Shown here: positions 1-8,219 of the stretch, one piece after another
How positions within the stretch are numbered: the first letter of the stretch is position 1
Layout of the letters: each line of letters opens with the position of its first letter
Assembly: GCA_016182785.1 (NCBI GenBank)
Contig: JACPFU010000034.1
Location: 1-64,000 of the forward strand
Origin: Lysobacterales bacterium
Lineage (GTDB): Bacteria > Pseudomonadota > Gammaproteobacteria > Xanthomonadales > Ahniellaceae
Length of the DNA: 64,000 nucleotides
Reading direction: 5' to 3'
The notes under the pieces: generated by a model
What the model was told of the DNA's origin: nothing
Seen by the model: only the letters and a program-made list of their open reading frames with translations
The model's database searches: none
Position numbers and translations under genes: made by a program

Positions 1-127
1 AACCAATGGTGGCCCAGGGTGCACACGCACCCTCTCGATGAGGCCTGATACATAGATGCAGCCGGCTTCCGGCGATCAAAGCGGCGTTGACGAACGGGGC
101 GAGTCCATACATAGGAGCGGCACTTTG

Positions 128-175
128 CCGCGACCGGAGACGCGACCGGAGCCGCGACCGGCGACGCGACCGGGG
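128..175. repeat. four tandem 12-bp repeats
   Basis: Four head-to-tail copies of a 12-bp unit of form (c/a)cgcgaccgg(a/c/g)g lie just beyond the stop of the ALDH-like gene. They vary only at the first base and near the end. The rest of positions 1-179 shows no gene I can support. The repeat is too short and its period too small for a CRISPR array. Confidence 0.75.
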
Positions 176-179
176 TCGT

Positions 180-1043
180 TCAGACCCCGATCGGGTGCCA
201 GACGGTCTTGTATTCGACGCTGTCGAGCACGCGTTCGAGTGCGAGCAGGGGTTGCGCGGGGGCGATGCAGCGCTTCATGTTGTCGGCGGCGGCGCGTTCC
301 AGTTCGGTGCGGCGAACGGGCTCGTCGCGCAGGAACAGCAGGCCCTGGATTTCCATGTGGCTGGCGAACTGCGGGGTCAGTTCGGCGGCGTCGCCGCTGA
401 GCAGGTTGATCACGCCACCGGGCAGGTCCGCGGTGGCGAAGGCCTCGCCGAACTCGGCGACCAGGCCGCCGCTCGGGCCGGGCAGCAGCGCGATCGCGCT
501 GTTGCCGGCGGCGATCACCGCGGCGATGCGCGCAGCGACCGCGATCGGGTCGGGTGCGTCGGGGAACAGCAGGCCGACCACGCCCATCGGCTCGGGCGTG
601 GTGAAGTTGTGGTGCGGGCCGGCGACCGGGTTTACCGCGCCGATCACTTGCGGGTACTTGTCGGTGGCGCCGGCGTAGTAGACCAGTGCATCGACCACGC
701 CGGCGAAGGCGCGTGTCGCCTGCGCGGCGCTGAAGCCGAGGCCTTCGCGCAGCAGCGCCTGCCAGGAATCGCCGCGGCCTTCGACCATCTCGGCCATGCG
801 ATACAGGATCTGGCCGCGGTTATAGGCCGAGCGTGCGGCCCAGCCGGGTTGCGCGGCGCGTGCGGCGTCGACCGCGGCGCGCAGGTCCTTGCGCGAGGCC
901 AGGCACAGTTGCGCGTAGGGCTGTTTCGACCCGGGTCGCAGCAGCGGGTAGCTGCGCCCGGACTCGCTGCGCGGGAATTCGCCGCCGAGGTAGAGCTTGT
1001 GCGTCTTCGGCACCGGCAGGCGCGCGGTTGCAATACGGCTCAT
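180..1043 (-). CDS. truncated aldehyde dehydrogenase-like protein lacking the catalytic cysteine region (ALDH16 C-terminal-domain-like)
   Basis: The 287-residue protein aligns by eye with the first half of the ALDH fold: an N-terminal LYLGGEF strand, the PEPMGVVGLLFPDAPDP nucleotide-binding segment and the LPGGVINLLSG segment. It then stops. The usual FTGS, ELGGK and GQxC catalytic stretch and the C-terminal catalytic domain are absent, against about 490 residues in a normal ALDH. Its start overlaps the stop of the complete ALDH gene as ATGA, so the two are probably translated together. ALDH16 proteins are single chains with a full ALDH unit followed by a shorter ALDH-like unit, and this pair looks like a split version. 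I infer a structural or dimerisation role rather than catalysis. Confidence 0.75.
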   Translation of the reverse strand: MSRIATARLPVPKTHKLYLGGEFPRSESGRSYPLLRPGSKQPYAQLCLASRKDLRAAVDAARAAQPGWAARSAYNRGQILYRMAEMVEGRGDSWQALLREGLGFSAAQATRAFAGVVDALVYYAGATDKYPQVIGAVNPVAGPHHNFTTPEPMGVVGLLFPDAPDPIAVAARIAAVIAAGNSAIALLPGPSGGLVAEFGEAFATADLPGGVINLLSGDAAELTPQFASHMEIQGLLFLRDEPVRRTELERAAADNMKRCIAPAQPLLALERVLDSVEYKTVWHPIGV

Positions 1044-2542
1044 GGCACGACCTCCAGGTACGGCAGCAGTCCGTGGCGTCCGCCCTCGCGGCCGTAGCCG
1101 CTTTCGCCGTAGCCGCCGAAGGGCGCGGTCGGGTCGAACTTGTTGTAGGTGTTGGCCCAGATCACGCCGGCGCGCAATTGCGCGGCGACCGCGTGCACCT
1201 TCGAGCCCTTCTCGCTCCAGATGCCGGCGGCCAGGCCGTAGGGCGTGTCGTTGGCCTTGGCGATCGCCTCGGCCGGGGTGCGGAAGGTGGAGGCCGCGAG
1301 CACCGGTCCGAAGACCTCGACGCGGCAGATCGTGTGCGAGGAGGCGACATCGCTGAACAGGCACGGGCGCAGGAAATTACCCTTGGCCGGCAGCGTGATG
1401 TTCTCCGGTTCGTAGTAGCGCGCGCCTTCCTGCTTGCCGGTCTCGACCAGGCGGCGGATCTTCTCCAGCTCGGCGGTCGAGTTGATCGCACCGATGTCGG
1501 TGTTCTTGTCGAGCGGGTTGCCGACGCGCAGCTTCTGCATGCGCGTGCGCAGCTTGTCGAGCACGCGCTCGGCCACCGACTCCTCGATCAGCAGCCTGGA
1601 ACCGGCGCAGCAGACGTGGCCCTGGTTGAAGAAGATGCCGTTGACGACACCCTCGACCGCCTGGTCGATGGCAGCGTCGGCGAAGATCAGGTGCGCCGAC
1701 TTGCCGCCGAGTTCGAGCGTCAGCTTCTTGCCGCTGCCGGCGACGCTGCGCGCGATGGTCTTGCCGACCTCGGTGCTGCCGGTGAACGCGACCTTGCGCA
1801 CCAGCGGATGCGCGGTCAGCGCCGCGCCGGTGGCGCCGGCGCCGGTGACGATGTTGACGACGCCGGGCGGCAGGCCCGCGGCCTCGAAGATCTCGATCAG
1901 CTTGAGCGCGGTCAGCGGCGTCTGCTCGGCCGGCTTCAGCACCACGGTATTGCCGCAGGCGAGCGCCGGCGCGATCTTCCACGCCGCCATCAGCAGCGGG
2001 AAATTCCACGGGATGATCTGCCCGGCGACGCCGAGCGGCGCCAGCTTCACTCCGGGCAGTGCGTAGCCGAGCTTGTCGGCCCAGCCGGCGTAGTAGAAGA
2101 AGTGTGCGGCGACCAGCGGGATGTCGACGTCGCGGGTCTCGCGGATCGGCTTGCCGTTGTCGAGCGTCTCCAGCACCGCCAGTTCGCGCGCGCGCTCCTG
2201 GATCAGCCGCGCGATGCGGAACAGGTAGCGCCCGCGCTCGCGCCCGGAGAGCTTGCTCCAGGTGCGGTCGTAGGCGCGCTTGGCGGCGCGTACCGCGGCA
2301 TCGACGTCGGCGGCGCCGGCCTCGGCGATCTCCGACAGCGGCGCCAGCGTGGCCGGGTTGGTGGTCTGGAAGTAGCGGCCCTCGACCGGCTTCACCCATT
2401 GGCCGCCGATGTACAGCTGCTGGCGCGGTGCGATCGTCACGATCTTGTCGGACTCGATGCTCGGCGCGTAGTCGACGACGAGCCCGGGCGCGGCCGACGG
2501 GGCCGGGACGGCGCGGCCGGTCTTGGCGGTGGTCTTAGTCAA
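1040..2542 (-). CDS. NAD(P)-dependent aldehyde dehydrogenase, catalytic
   Basis: A full-length ALDH of about 500 residues, oxidising an aldehyde to the acid. It carries the QIIPWNFPLLM, FTGSTEVGK and LELGGKS motifs, and NQGHVCCAGSR with catalytic Cys near residue 311. I place the start at the TTG at 2542, which overlaps the end of deoC and has AAGGG eight bases upstream; the open frame extends further into deoC. It sits between deoC and a truncated ALDH-like gene with overlaps on both sides. DeoC releases acetaldehyde from deoxyribose 5-phosphate, so acetaldehyde is a plausible substrate. The substrate itself cannot be read from the sequence. Confidence 0.9.
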   Translation of the reverse strand: MTKTTAKTGRAVPAPSAAPGLVVDYAPSIESDKIVTIAPRQQLYIGGQWVKPVEGRYFQTTNPATLAPLSEIAEAGAADVDAAVRAAKRAYDRTWSKLSGRERGRYLFRIARLIQERARELAVLETLDNGKPIRETRDVDIPLVAAHFFYYAGWADKLGYALPGVKLAPLGVAGQIIPWNFPLLMAAWKIAPALACGNTVVLKPAEQTPLTALKLIEIFEAAGLPPGVVNIVTGAGATGAALTAHPLVRKVAFTGSTEVGKTIARSVAGSGKKLTLELGGKSAHLIFADAAIDQAVEGVVNGIFFNQGHVCCAGSRLLIEESVAERVLDKLRTRMQKLRVGNPLDKNTDIGAINSTAELEKIRRLVETGKQEGARYYEPENITLPAKGNFLRPCLFSDVASSHTICRVEVFGPVLAASTFRTPAEAIAKANDTPYGLAAGIWSEKGSKVHAVAAQLRAGVIWANTYNKFDPTAPFGGYGESGYGREGGRHGLLPYLEVVP

Positions 2543-3491
2543 GCGAGTAGCCCTTGTCGTAGTAGTAGCGGCCGGTGTACTGGCGATAGATCTGGCGCAG
2601 CACGTCGTTGAGCAGCGCACTGGCGCCGAAGCGGTACAGGTCCGGATTCATCCAGGCCGGGCCAAGCGTCTCGTAGAGCATGCACAGGTACTGGATCGAC
2701 TGCTTGGCGGTGCGGATGCCGCCCGCCGGTTTCATGCCGATGCGCTCGCCGGTGCGCGCGTGGTGGTCGGCGATCGCCTGCAGCATGACCAGCGTCACCG
2801 GTGGCGTCGCCGCCGGCACGATCTTGCCGGTCGAAGTCTTGATGAAGTGGGCGCCGGCGCCGATCGCGAGGTCGGAGGCGAAGCGCACGTTGTCGAGCGT
2901 GCCGAGTTCGCCGGTCTCCAGGATCACCTTCAGGTGCGCGGCAGCGCAGGCCTCGCGCACCGCCGCGATCTCGTCGAACACCTGCTGGTATTCGCCGGCG
3001 AGGAAGGCGCCGCGGTTGATCACCATGTCGATTTCGTCGGCGCCGCTCTCAACGGCCTCGCGCACATCGAGCAGCCGCGTTTTCAGCGACACCTGGCCGG
3101 ACGGAAACGAGGTCGCGACCGAGGCCACGTGCACGCCCGAGCCCTCCAGCACCTTGACCGCGTGCGGCACCAGCAGCGGGTAGACACAGACCGCGGCCAC
3201 CGACGGAATCGGGCGGAAGCCCTCGACCTTCTGCAGTGCCTCGGTCAGCGCCGGTGCTGCCGGCTGCAATGCCTTGCGGCACATCTGCCGCACCCGTGCC
3301 GGGGTATCGGCGCCCTCGAGCGTGGTCAGGTCCATCATGCGGATGGCGAGGTAGAGCAGGTCGAGCTTGCTCTTCGCCTTGATGCTGCGCTTGGCGAAGA
3401 ACGCCGCCCGTTCCTCGGCGCCTACCGCATCAACCGGAACCACGGGAATACCGCGCGGCGCACCGTCGCGGTCGCGGACAGAAACGATCAT
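2535..3491 (-). CDS. deoC: deoxyribose-phosphate aldolase
   Basis: A class I aldolase that splits 2-deoxyribose 5-phosphate into glyceraldehyde 3-phosphate and acetaldehyde in deoxynucleoside catabolism. The Schiff-base lysine lies in FIKTSTGKI (near Lys223), the second active-site lysine in GMKPAGGIRT (near Lys254) and the conserved aspartate in ADEIDMVIN. At 318 residues it is longer than the roughly 220- to 260-residue bacterial enzymes, with a longer N-terminus like the eukaryotic type. I use the ATG at 3491; the frame is open upstream but that segment is low-complexity. The next gene, an ALDH, starts within its last codons. Confidence 0.93.
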   Translation of the reverse strand: MIVSVRDRDGAPRGIPVVPVDAVGAEERAAFFAKRSIKAKSKLDLLYLAIRMMDLTTLEGADTPARVRQMCRKALQPAAPALTEALQKVEGFRPIPSVAAVCVYPLLVPHAVKVLEGSGVHVASVATSFPSGQVSLKTRLLDVREAVESGADEIDMVINRGAFLAGEYQQVFDEIAAVREACAAAHLKVILETGELGTLDNVRFASDLAIGAGAHFIKTSTGKIVPAATPPVTLVMLQAIADHHARTGERIGMKPAGGIRTAKQSIQYLCMLYETLGPAWMNPDLYRFGASALLNDVLRQIYRQYTGRYYYDKGYSLD

Positions 3492-3541
3492 GGGTGCGGC
3501 GGTCTCCCCGGAATGCAGGCGCCGAGGATACGTCCTCGCCG

Positions 3542-3570
3542 GCCTCGCCGTCACGGTGGCGGGGCGAGGC
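3542..3570. other. intergenic hairpin between deoC and the glycosidase gene
   Basis: Perfect 8-bp arms gcctcgcc (3542-3549) and ggcgaggc (3563-3570) enclose a 13-base loop. The hairpin lies downstream of the glycosidase gene and upstream of deoC, so it could end transcription of the former. No T tract follows on the minus strand, so this is not a convincing intrinsic terminator. Confidence 0.35.
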
Positions 3571-3605
3571 TTGCTGTGTGGTTGGGTTGTTGGTGGCTCG
3601 ACCCA

Positions 3606-5855
3606 TCAGGGAATGTCGATCACTTGCACGGCATGGGCGGGCAGGCTGAGATCAAGGCCGAGACTGCGGGCGCCGAGGCGCTGGGTGGGGACGCTGGTCT
3701 CGCTGACACGGGCGAGGGCTTCCTGCATGCCGGCCTCGGTGATCGCGACGGTATGGCCCTGCAGCGCGGTGCCAAGTCGCAGGCTGGTCTGCGAGGGCGC
3801 GCTGCGCACGCGGGCGCTGCTGGCGGGCTCGATATTGTGGATCTGCACGCGCAGGCTGCGGCTGTTCGCGCTGTCGTTCGCGATCAGCAGGCGCAGGCCA
3901 TGGCCGACCCGCGCCGCCAGCACCGCCGGTGCATCCGGTGCATCGGCGAAGGCGCCGCAGACGCCCTGGCGGCAGGTCTCGGTCTGCAGGCGGGTGCCGC
4001 CGGAAATCTGGTGGTAGGCCCAGAAGCCCCACGCGCCGGGGCGCAGGTCGATCGCGGCACTGCCGTCGTCGGCGTGAAACAGCGACATCACCGTGGTGCC
4101 GGCGTAGTAGTGCGCGGCTTCGACGCCGAACTCGTCCTCGTGCAGCAGCACCAGCGCGCGGGCGACGAAGCTGGCGACGCGGCGGTCGTCGAACAGCGCG
4201 TCGCCGCAGGCCTGGCCGAGGCCGATGTTCCACTCGCTGACATGCAGCGGCGTTGCCGCAAGGCCCTGGCCGTCGAGCTGTTGGCGCAGCGTGCGCAGCC
4301 AGTCGCGCATGCGCGTTGGCGTTTCCGCGGCGCAGTCGCCGTAGTAGTGCGCGGAGAAGAAGTTGAGTCGGGCGCTGCCGACAGCGCCGACGAACCCCTG
4401 CGTCAGCGAGCCCGGCGTGGCCATGCCGCGGACGACGTCGTGGGTGAAGCCGGGCCCGCCGATGCCGGCATGGCGGCTGGCGGTTGCCGCGTGCGCGCGC
4501 AGTTGATCGGAGGTGGCGCGGAACAGTTCGTGGAAGTCGGCGTTGGCTCCGTTCCAGAACATGCCGTCGGGTTCGTTGTGGATCTCGATGAACTCGGGAT
4601 CGGCGCGGGCATCGGTGCTGGCGGCGAAGTCGCCGACCAGGTGTCGGTAGACGTTGCCGGCGACGCGCGCCCACGACGCCAGGTCGCGGCTGTCGTTCGG
4701 GCCGTTGAAGCTCTCGCCGAGACGCAGGTACACGCGCGCGCCGACCGCGAGCACTTCGCGCACGCGCGCGTCCATCGCGCTGAAGTCGTAGTTCGCGGCG
4801 TTGTCGACGCCGCCGGCGTCGTTCACCGTCCAGGCCACGCGCGGGTTCGGTCCGGTCGGCGTGTTGACGCAGGCGCCGAGCGTGGTCGGTGGTTGCGCCG
4901 ACAGGTTCTCGATGCGCGCGTCGCGGTAGATCTCGCACAGGTCGACGCCGACATCATGCAGGCGCACGCTTTGCACGCCGAAGGCGCGGTAGCCGGCGCT
5001 GCTGTCGTAGCTGTAGTTCGGCGCGCGCCGGCCGCCATGCAGCGGGCCCTTGTTGACGCCGAGCAGGCGCTTGATCGGACCGCGGGCGAGGCCGGCGTCG
5101 ATGCGCACCGCATACTCGCCCGCCGGCGCGGCGAGGCCTTCGTCGAGTGCGACATCGTCGGTGCGCACGCCGATGACGCTGCGCGTGGCGCCATCGCTGG
5201 CGACGAAGCGGTCGCGCTCGGCGACGATCAACGGCAGCGACGCGCCCGGCGTCGACGCGAACTCCAGGCGCAGCCGCAGTCCATCGCGCCGCACGCGCGC
5301 GATCTCGACCCCGGTTGCATCGCGCAGCACGGCATCCGCGCCTTCGAGCGTGCCGAGCAGTGCGCGCGTGCTGGCGGGCGTCTCGCCGTTGCGCTCGGTC
5401 AGCAGCCAGCGGCCGGAGAATCGATCGAGCCGGTCCGGCCACGCGTACAGCGCACGCTGGACCGGCATGGTGGTTCCGCCCCAGCGCAACACGCCGCTGA
5501 CCGCGGAGTCGAACTCCAACGTGAAGCTGCCGGCCTCGTGCACGCTCACGCTCGGCGCCCGGTACGCGCAACCGAGACACTGGCCATCGCGGGCGCGATA
5601 GAGCGTGCCGTGCAGGCGGCCGATGCGGTCGGCGCGATCCGGCATCGCCTCCCAGGTCGCCACCGAAGTCAGCCACAGCGGCGAGCCGTCGGGTTCGTAC
5701 AGGTAGAAGGCCATGGTGTAGGTGTCGCCCTGGCGCTCAATCTGGAAGCCGGTGCCGGAAGCCTCCGGATTCCACCACACCCCGTCCTCGGCCCGTTCCG
5801 CGGCCGCGAGCGGCCACGCCAGCATCCACAGCAGTCCCGCGACCAGCGCACGCAT
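3606..5855 (-). CDS. secreted clan-A glycoside hydrolase-like protein (GH39-like)
   Basis: A 749-residue protein with a signal peptide (MRALVAGLLWMLAWPLAAA) and GGGGAGG-type ribosome binding upstream of the ATG at 5855. Residues 20-150 resemble a small beta domain (GVWWNPEASGTGFQIERQ, then YLYEPDGSPLWLTS) seen in secreted proteins of Xanthomonadales and relatives. The large central domain looks like a TIM-barrel glycosidase of clan A: IHNEPDG (Glu near 428, candidate acid/base) and HVSEWN (Glu near 541, candidate nucleophile). The C-terminal 120 residues look like a beta-sandwich. GH39 is the closest family I can suggest from the motifs; substrate unknown. It has no carbohydrate-transport neighbours. 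Confidence 0.7.
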   Translation of the reverse strand: MRALVAGLLWMLAWPLAAAERAEDGVWWNPEASGTGFQIERQGDTYTMAFYLYEPDGSPLWLTSVATWEAMPDRADRIGRLHGTLYRARDGQCLGCAYRAPSVSVHEAGSFTLEFDSAVSGVLRWGGTTMPVQRALYAWPDRLDRFSGRWLLTERNGETPASTRALLGTLEGADAVLRDATGVEIARVRRDGLRLRLEFASTPGASLPLIVAERDRFVASDGATRSVIGVRTDDVALDEGLAAPAGEYAVRIDAGLARGPIKRLLGVNKGPLHGGRRAPNYSYDSSAGYRAFGVQSVRLHDVGVDLCEIYRDARIENLSAQPPTTLGACVNTPTGPNPRVAWTVNDAGGVDNAANYDFSAMDARVREVLAVGARVYLRLGESFNGPNDSRDLASWARVAGNVYRHLVGDFAASTDARADPEFIEIHNEPDGMFWNGANADFHELFRATSDQLRAHAATASRHAGIGGPGFTHDVVRGMATPGSLTQGFVGAVGSARLNFFSAHYYGDCAAETPTRMRDWLRTLRQQLDGQGLAATPLHVSEWNIGLGQACGDALFDDRRVASFVARALVLLHEDEFGVEAAHYYAGTTVMSLFHADDGSAAIDLRPGAWGFWAYHQISGGTRLQTETCRQGVCGAFADAPDAPAVLAARVGHGLRLLIANDSANSRSLRVQIHNIEPASSARVRSAPSQTSLRLGTALQGHTVAITEAGMQEALARVSETSVPTQRLGARSLGLDLSLPAHAVQVIDIP

Positions 5856-5970
5856 GTGCTCCCTCCCCCGACGAAACCGTCGCCTGCGCAATGCAACGCA
5901 GCGACGGCGCAGGGGTTGACCGCAGCCGCTGGTGTCGCGGCGGCAGCGTTGGCGGGATCGTGGCGGAGGG

Positions 5971-6564
5971 TCAGCGCGTGCCGCGCTCCGGCGCGCGCGC
6001 ACGACCACCCCAGCGCCGCAACACCTCGACCACGGCACGATCGACGCGTGGTGCGAGCAGCGTGAGCGGCGTGTATCCGGTGACGGCGCCGCGGCGCAGC
6101 GTGATGAACAGCAGCGCCGCGCTGAGCAGCAGGTTCTGCCAGCCGACCAGCGGCCACTGCCAGGACACCGACCACTCCGGTGTCAGCGAGAACGGGGCCA
6201 GGTACCAGATCGGCCACAGGTCGAGCGGCGTGCTGCCGCGCGACCCGAGGAGATCGCAGAGCAGGTGCAGATGCACCGCAACCAGTCCGAGCACGGCCAC
6301 GCGCAGGCGCTGTCGCGCCGGAACCGCGACCAACGCCGCAAGCAGCAGCGCCGCCGGCAGGCCGTGGCCGAACAGTCGGTGGTAGTCCTCGTAGTAGCGG
6401 GTTGCAGGGGAGCCGAGCGCGCGATACAGCGCATCCACCAGCAGACCGAGGCCGTCGAGGTCCGGCGCCACGCCGGCGAGGCAGACCAGCGCCTTGTCGC
6501 GCGGTGCCGACACGCGTCGCTCCAGCAGCGCCCAGCCGACGAGGAAATGCGTGATCGGGCTCAT
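5971..6564 (-). CDS. YdjM-like membrane-bound metal-dependent hydrolase family protein
   Basis: A 197-residue protein with hallmarks of the LexA-regulated/YdjM membrane hydrolase family: N-terminal SPITHFLVGW, then GVAPDLDGLG, YHRLFGHGLP and HLHLLCDLLGSRG. These conserved His and Asp residues are predicted to bind metal. Three to four hydrophobic segments place it in the inner membrane. The ATG at 6564 matches the usual start, just before the first conserved His. The molecular substrate of the family is not established. It appears to be transcribed alone. Confidence 0.8.
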   Translation of the reverse strand: MSPITHFLVGWALLERRVSAPRDKALVCLAGVAPDLDGLGLLVDALYRALGSPATRYYEDYHRLFGHGLPAALLLAALVAVPARQRLRVAVLGLVAVHLHLLCDLLGSRGSTPLDLWPIWYLAPFSLTPEWSVSWQWPLVGWQNLLLSAALLFITLRRGAVTGYTPLTLLAPRVDRAVVEVLRRWGGRARAPERGTR

Positions 6565-6619
6565 CGCTTCGATCGGGTCGGTGCGGGTGGGTGCCGGGCC
6601 AACGTGCCGGGCACTCGCC

Positions 6620-7006
6620 TCACTGTCCCGGTGGCGGTTCCCAGAGTTCGATGCGATTGCCTTCCGGGTCCATGACCCAACCGAACTTGCCGAATTCGGA
6701 CTCCTCGACCTTGGCGTCGACCTCGCAGCCTTCGGCGCGCAGGGCTGCGAGCAGGGCGTGCAGGTCGGCGACGCGGTAGTTGACCATGAAGCGCGCCTGG
6801 CTCGGCGCGAAGTACGCGGAGTCGGCGGAGAACAGGCTCCACACCGTGGTGCCGATGCCCTGCGGGTTGCCCGCGCCGGCCCAGCGGAATGCGGTGCCGC
6901 CCCATTCCTCGATGGCGATGCCGAGGTGCTGCCGATACCACTCGCGCAGCTGCTCGGGGTGTTCCGCCTTGATGAAGATCCCGCCAATTCCGGTCACGCG
7001 TTGCAT
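6620..7006 (-). CDS. VOC (glyoxalase/bleomycin-resistance) superfamily protein
   Basis: 128 residues with one full beta-alpha-beta-beta-beta pair: an N-terminal VTGIGGIFIKAEHPEQLREW module and a C-terminal WVMDPEGNRIELWEPP module that carries the conserved metal-ligand glutamate. Proteins of this size act as small metalloenzymes or ligand-binding proteins on the VOC fold. Nothing in the neighbourhood indicates the substrate. Confidence 0.85.
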   Translation of the reverse strand: MQRVTGIGGIFIKAEHPEQLREWYRQHLGIAIEEWGGTAFRWAGAGNPQGIGTTVWSLFSADSAYFAPSQARFMVNYRVADLHALLAALRAEGCEVDAKVEESEFGKFGWVMDPEGNRIELWEPPPGQ

Positions 7007-7088
7007 GCTTCGCCCCTCGCCGCTGCGCGGCCGTCGTCTGCTTCATTGAAGTACCGATCGCGGTCGGTCCGCAAGCGCGGCGGCCGCT

Positions 7089-7523
7089 TCATCCGCGCAG
7101 CGCGAGCCAGGCCAGCGCGGCCGCGACCAGCAGCAGGACGATCAGCGAGCGCCAGCGCGCACGCTCGCTGGCGACCAGGTGCTGGAAGCGTTGCCGCGTG
7201 CCCGCATGTTCGGCCAGGTAGCGATCGACGCGGTCCTTCGCGTCCTTGAGACCGATGCCGCTGCGCTCGCGCGTGGCGCGCACCGCCGCGATCATCTGGC
7301 CTTGCTCAAGAAACGCGATCGCCGCCAGCGGCAGCTCCGCGTCCGCTCCATCGCCTGGCGACTCGGCGTCCGCCCGGCCCGCAGCATGCGCCTCGACCAG
7401 TTCCTTCGCCTCGCGCAGCCCAAGGCCGCTGTCCTCGCGCACGATGCGGATCGCCTCCAGCCGATTGCCCGCGGCCAGCGCCGCGCGGGCCGGTTCCGAA
7501 AGTGCTGGCTTGCCTGCGTCCAT
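7089..7523 (-). CDS. membrane-anchored protein with two ribosomal L7/L12 C-terminal-like repeats
   Basis: 144 residues. Two copies of a roughly 35-residue motif are visible: LEAIRIVREDSGLGLREAKE followed by LVEA, and MIAAVRATRERSGIGLKDAK followed by DRVD. This is the helix-loop-helix signature of the ribosomal protein L7/L12 C-terminal domain. A single membrane segment (SLIVLLLVAAALAWLAL) ends the protein, so the repeats should face the cytoplasm. The start at 7523 is chosen for the ggagg five bases upstream; an in-frame ATG at 7541 lacks one. This is not a ribosomal protein, and its function is unknown. Confidence 0.8.
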   Translation of the reverse strand: MDAGKPALSEPARAALAAGNRLEAIRIVREDSGLGLREAKELVEAHAAGRADAESPGDGADAELPLAAIAFLEQGQMIAAVRATRERSGIGLKDAKDRVDRYLAEHAGTRQRFQHLVASERARWRSLIVLLLVAAALAWLALRG

Positions 7524-7647
7524 CGCGACCTCCAGTTGCATGGCGGCCGCGACGATAGCGCCGATTGCGGGTGGGAGCGCGAGCCGCGCCGCCGAGCGGA
7601 GTCGGCAGGCCGGCCTGGCGCGACAACGCCGCGCAAGATCGGGCCGA

Positions 7648-8217
7648 CTACAGCAGTGATTGCATCGATTCGAGTTCCCGTACGGTTGCCGCCAAGCCGA
7701 CCTGACGCAGGTCATCGAGCAACTCCGAAACGCTTCTGGAGGGGTGCGTGAGGTTTGCGCGCATTCCGCGCACGGCTTCGCAGATCGCTGCGGGGTGGAG
7801 CTCGAACAGACTCGCGAGGAACTCGTCCGGATGCTGCACCGAGATGCCGTACTGGCCCACCCTGCTCGCAGGGAAGTCTCGAGCATTCATCGTCACGATC
7901 ACGCTCGCTTGGCAACAGATTGCTGCCGCCAGCACATGTCGGTCGCGTGGGTCGGGCAGCAGCAGATCTTCGATCAGCCGCTCGTAGTCCGTTACCAGGC
8001 AATCGGGAACCGCAGCGTCCATCAGTGCGCGGGTGCGTTGCAGACGCTCCCTGGAGATGTCGGGGCGGCGTGCCAGGAGCGCGTCGATCCATTCGTCGTG
8101 GATGCGATCGGTCCAGCGTGCCCGAAACAGATCGGACTTCGCGATTCGCAGCAACAGGTCGCGGAGCCGTGCCGGATAGAACACGCAGGCATCAAACAGC
8201 ACGATCGGACGGGCCAT
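7648..8217 (-). CDS. PIN-domain ribonuclease toxin
   Basis: 189 residues beginning with the PIN signature VLFDACVFYPARLRD and containing the later acidic residues in DPRDRHVLAAAI and TMNARDFP. These form the Mg2+ site of PIN RNases. The upstream gene (8220-8675), two bases away, encodes an excisionase-type DNA-binding protein, the layout of a type II toxin-antitoxin pair. PIN toxins of this group cut tRNA, rRNA or mRNA; the target here is unknown. Confidence 0.85.
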   Translation of the reverse strand: MARPIVLFDACVFYPARLRDLLLRIAKSDLFRARWTDRIHDEWIDALLARRPDISRERLQRTRALMDAAVPDCLVTDYERLIEDLLLPDPRDRHVLAAAICCQASVIVTMNARDFPASRVGQYGISVQHPDEFLASLFELHPAAICEAVRGMRANLTHPSRSVSELLDDLRQVGLAATVRELESMQSLL

Positions 8218-8219
8218 CT

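Noticed and set aside
128-175. CRISPR array
   Set aside because: Units are 12 bp, directly adjacent, without spacers, and no cas gene is present. No other regularly spaced repeats were seen in the window.
2523-6065. Very long open frame on the plus strand antisense to deoC and the glycosidase gene
   Set aside because: High GC leaves long stop-free antisense frames. The translation is Arg/Ala/Gly-rich low-complexity sequence with no motif, while the minus strand has conserved enzymes. Similar antisense frames at 22183-24489 and 56210-59503 were dismissed for the same reason.
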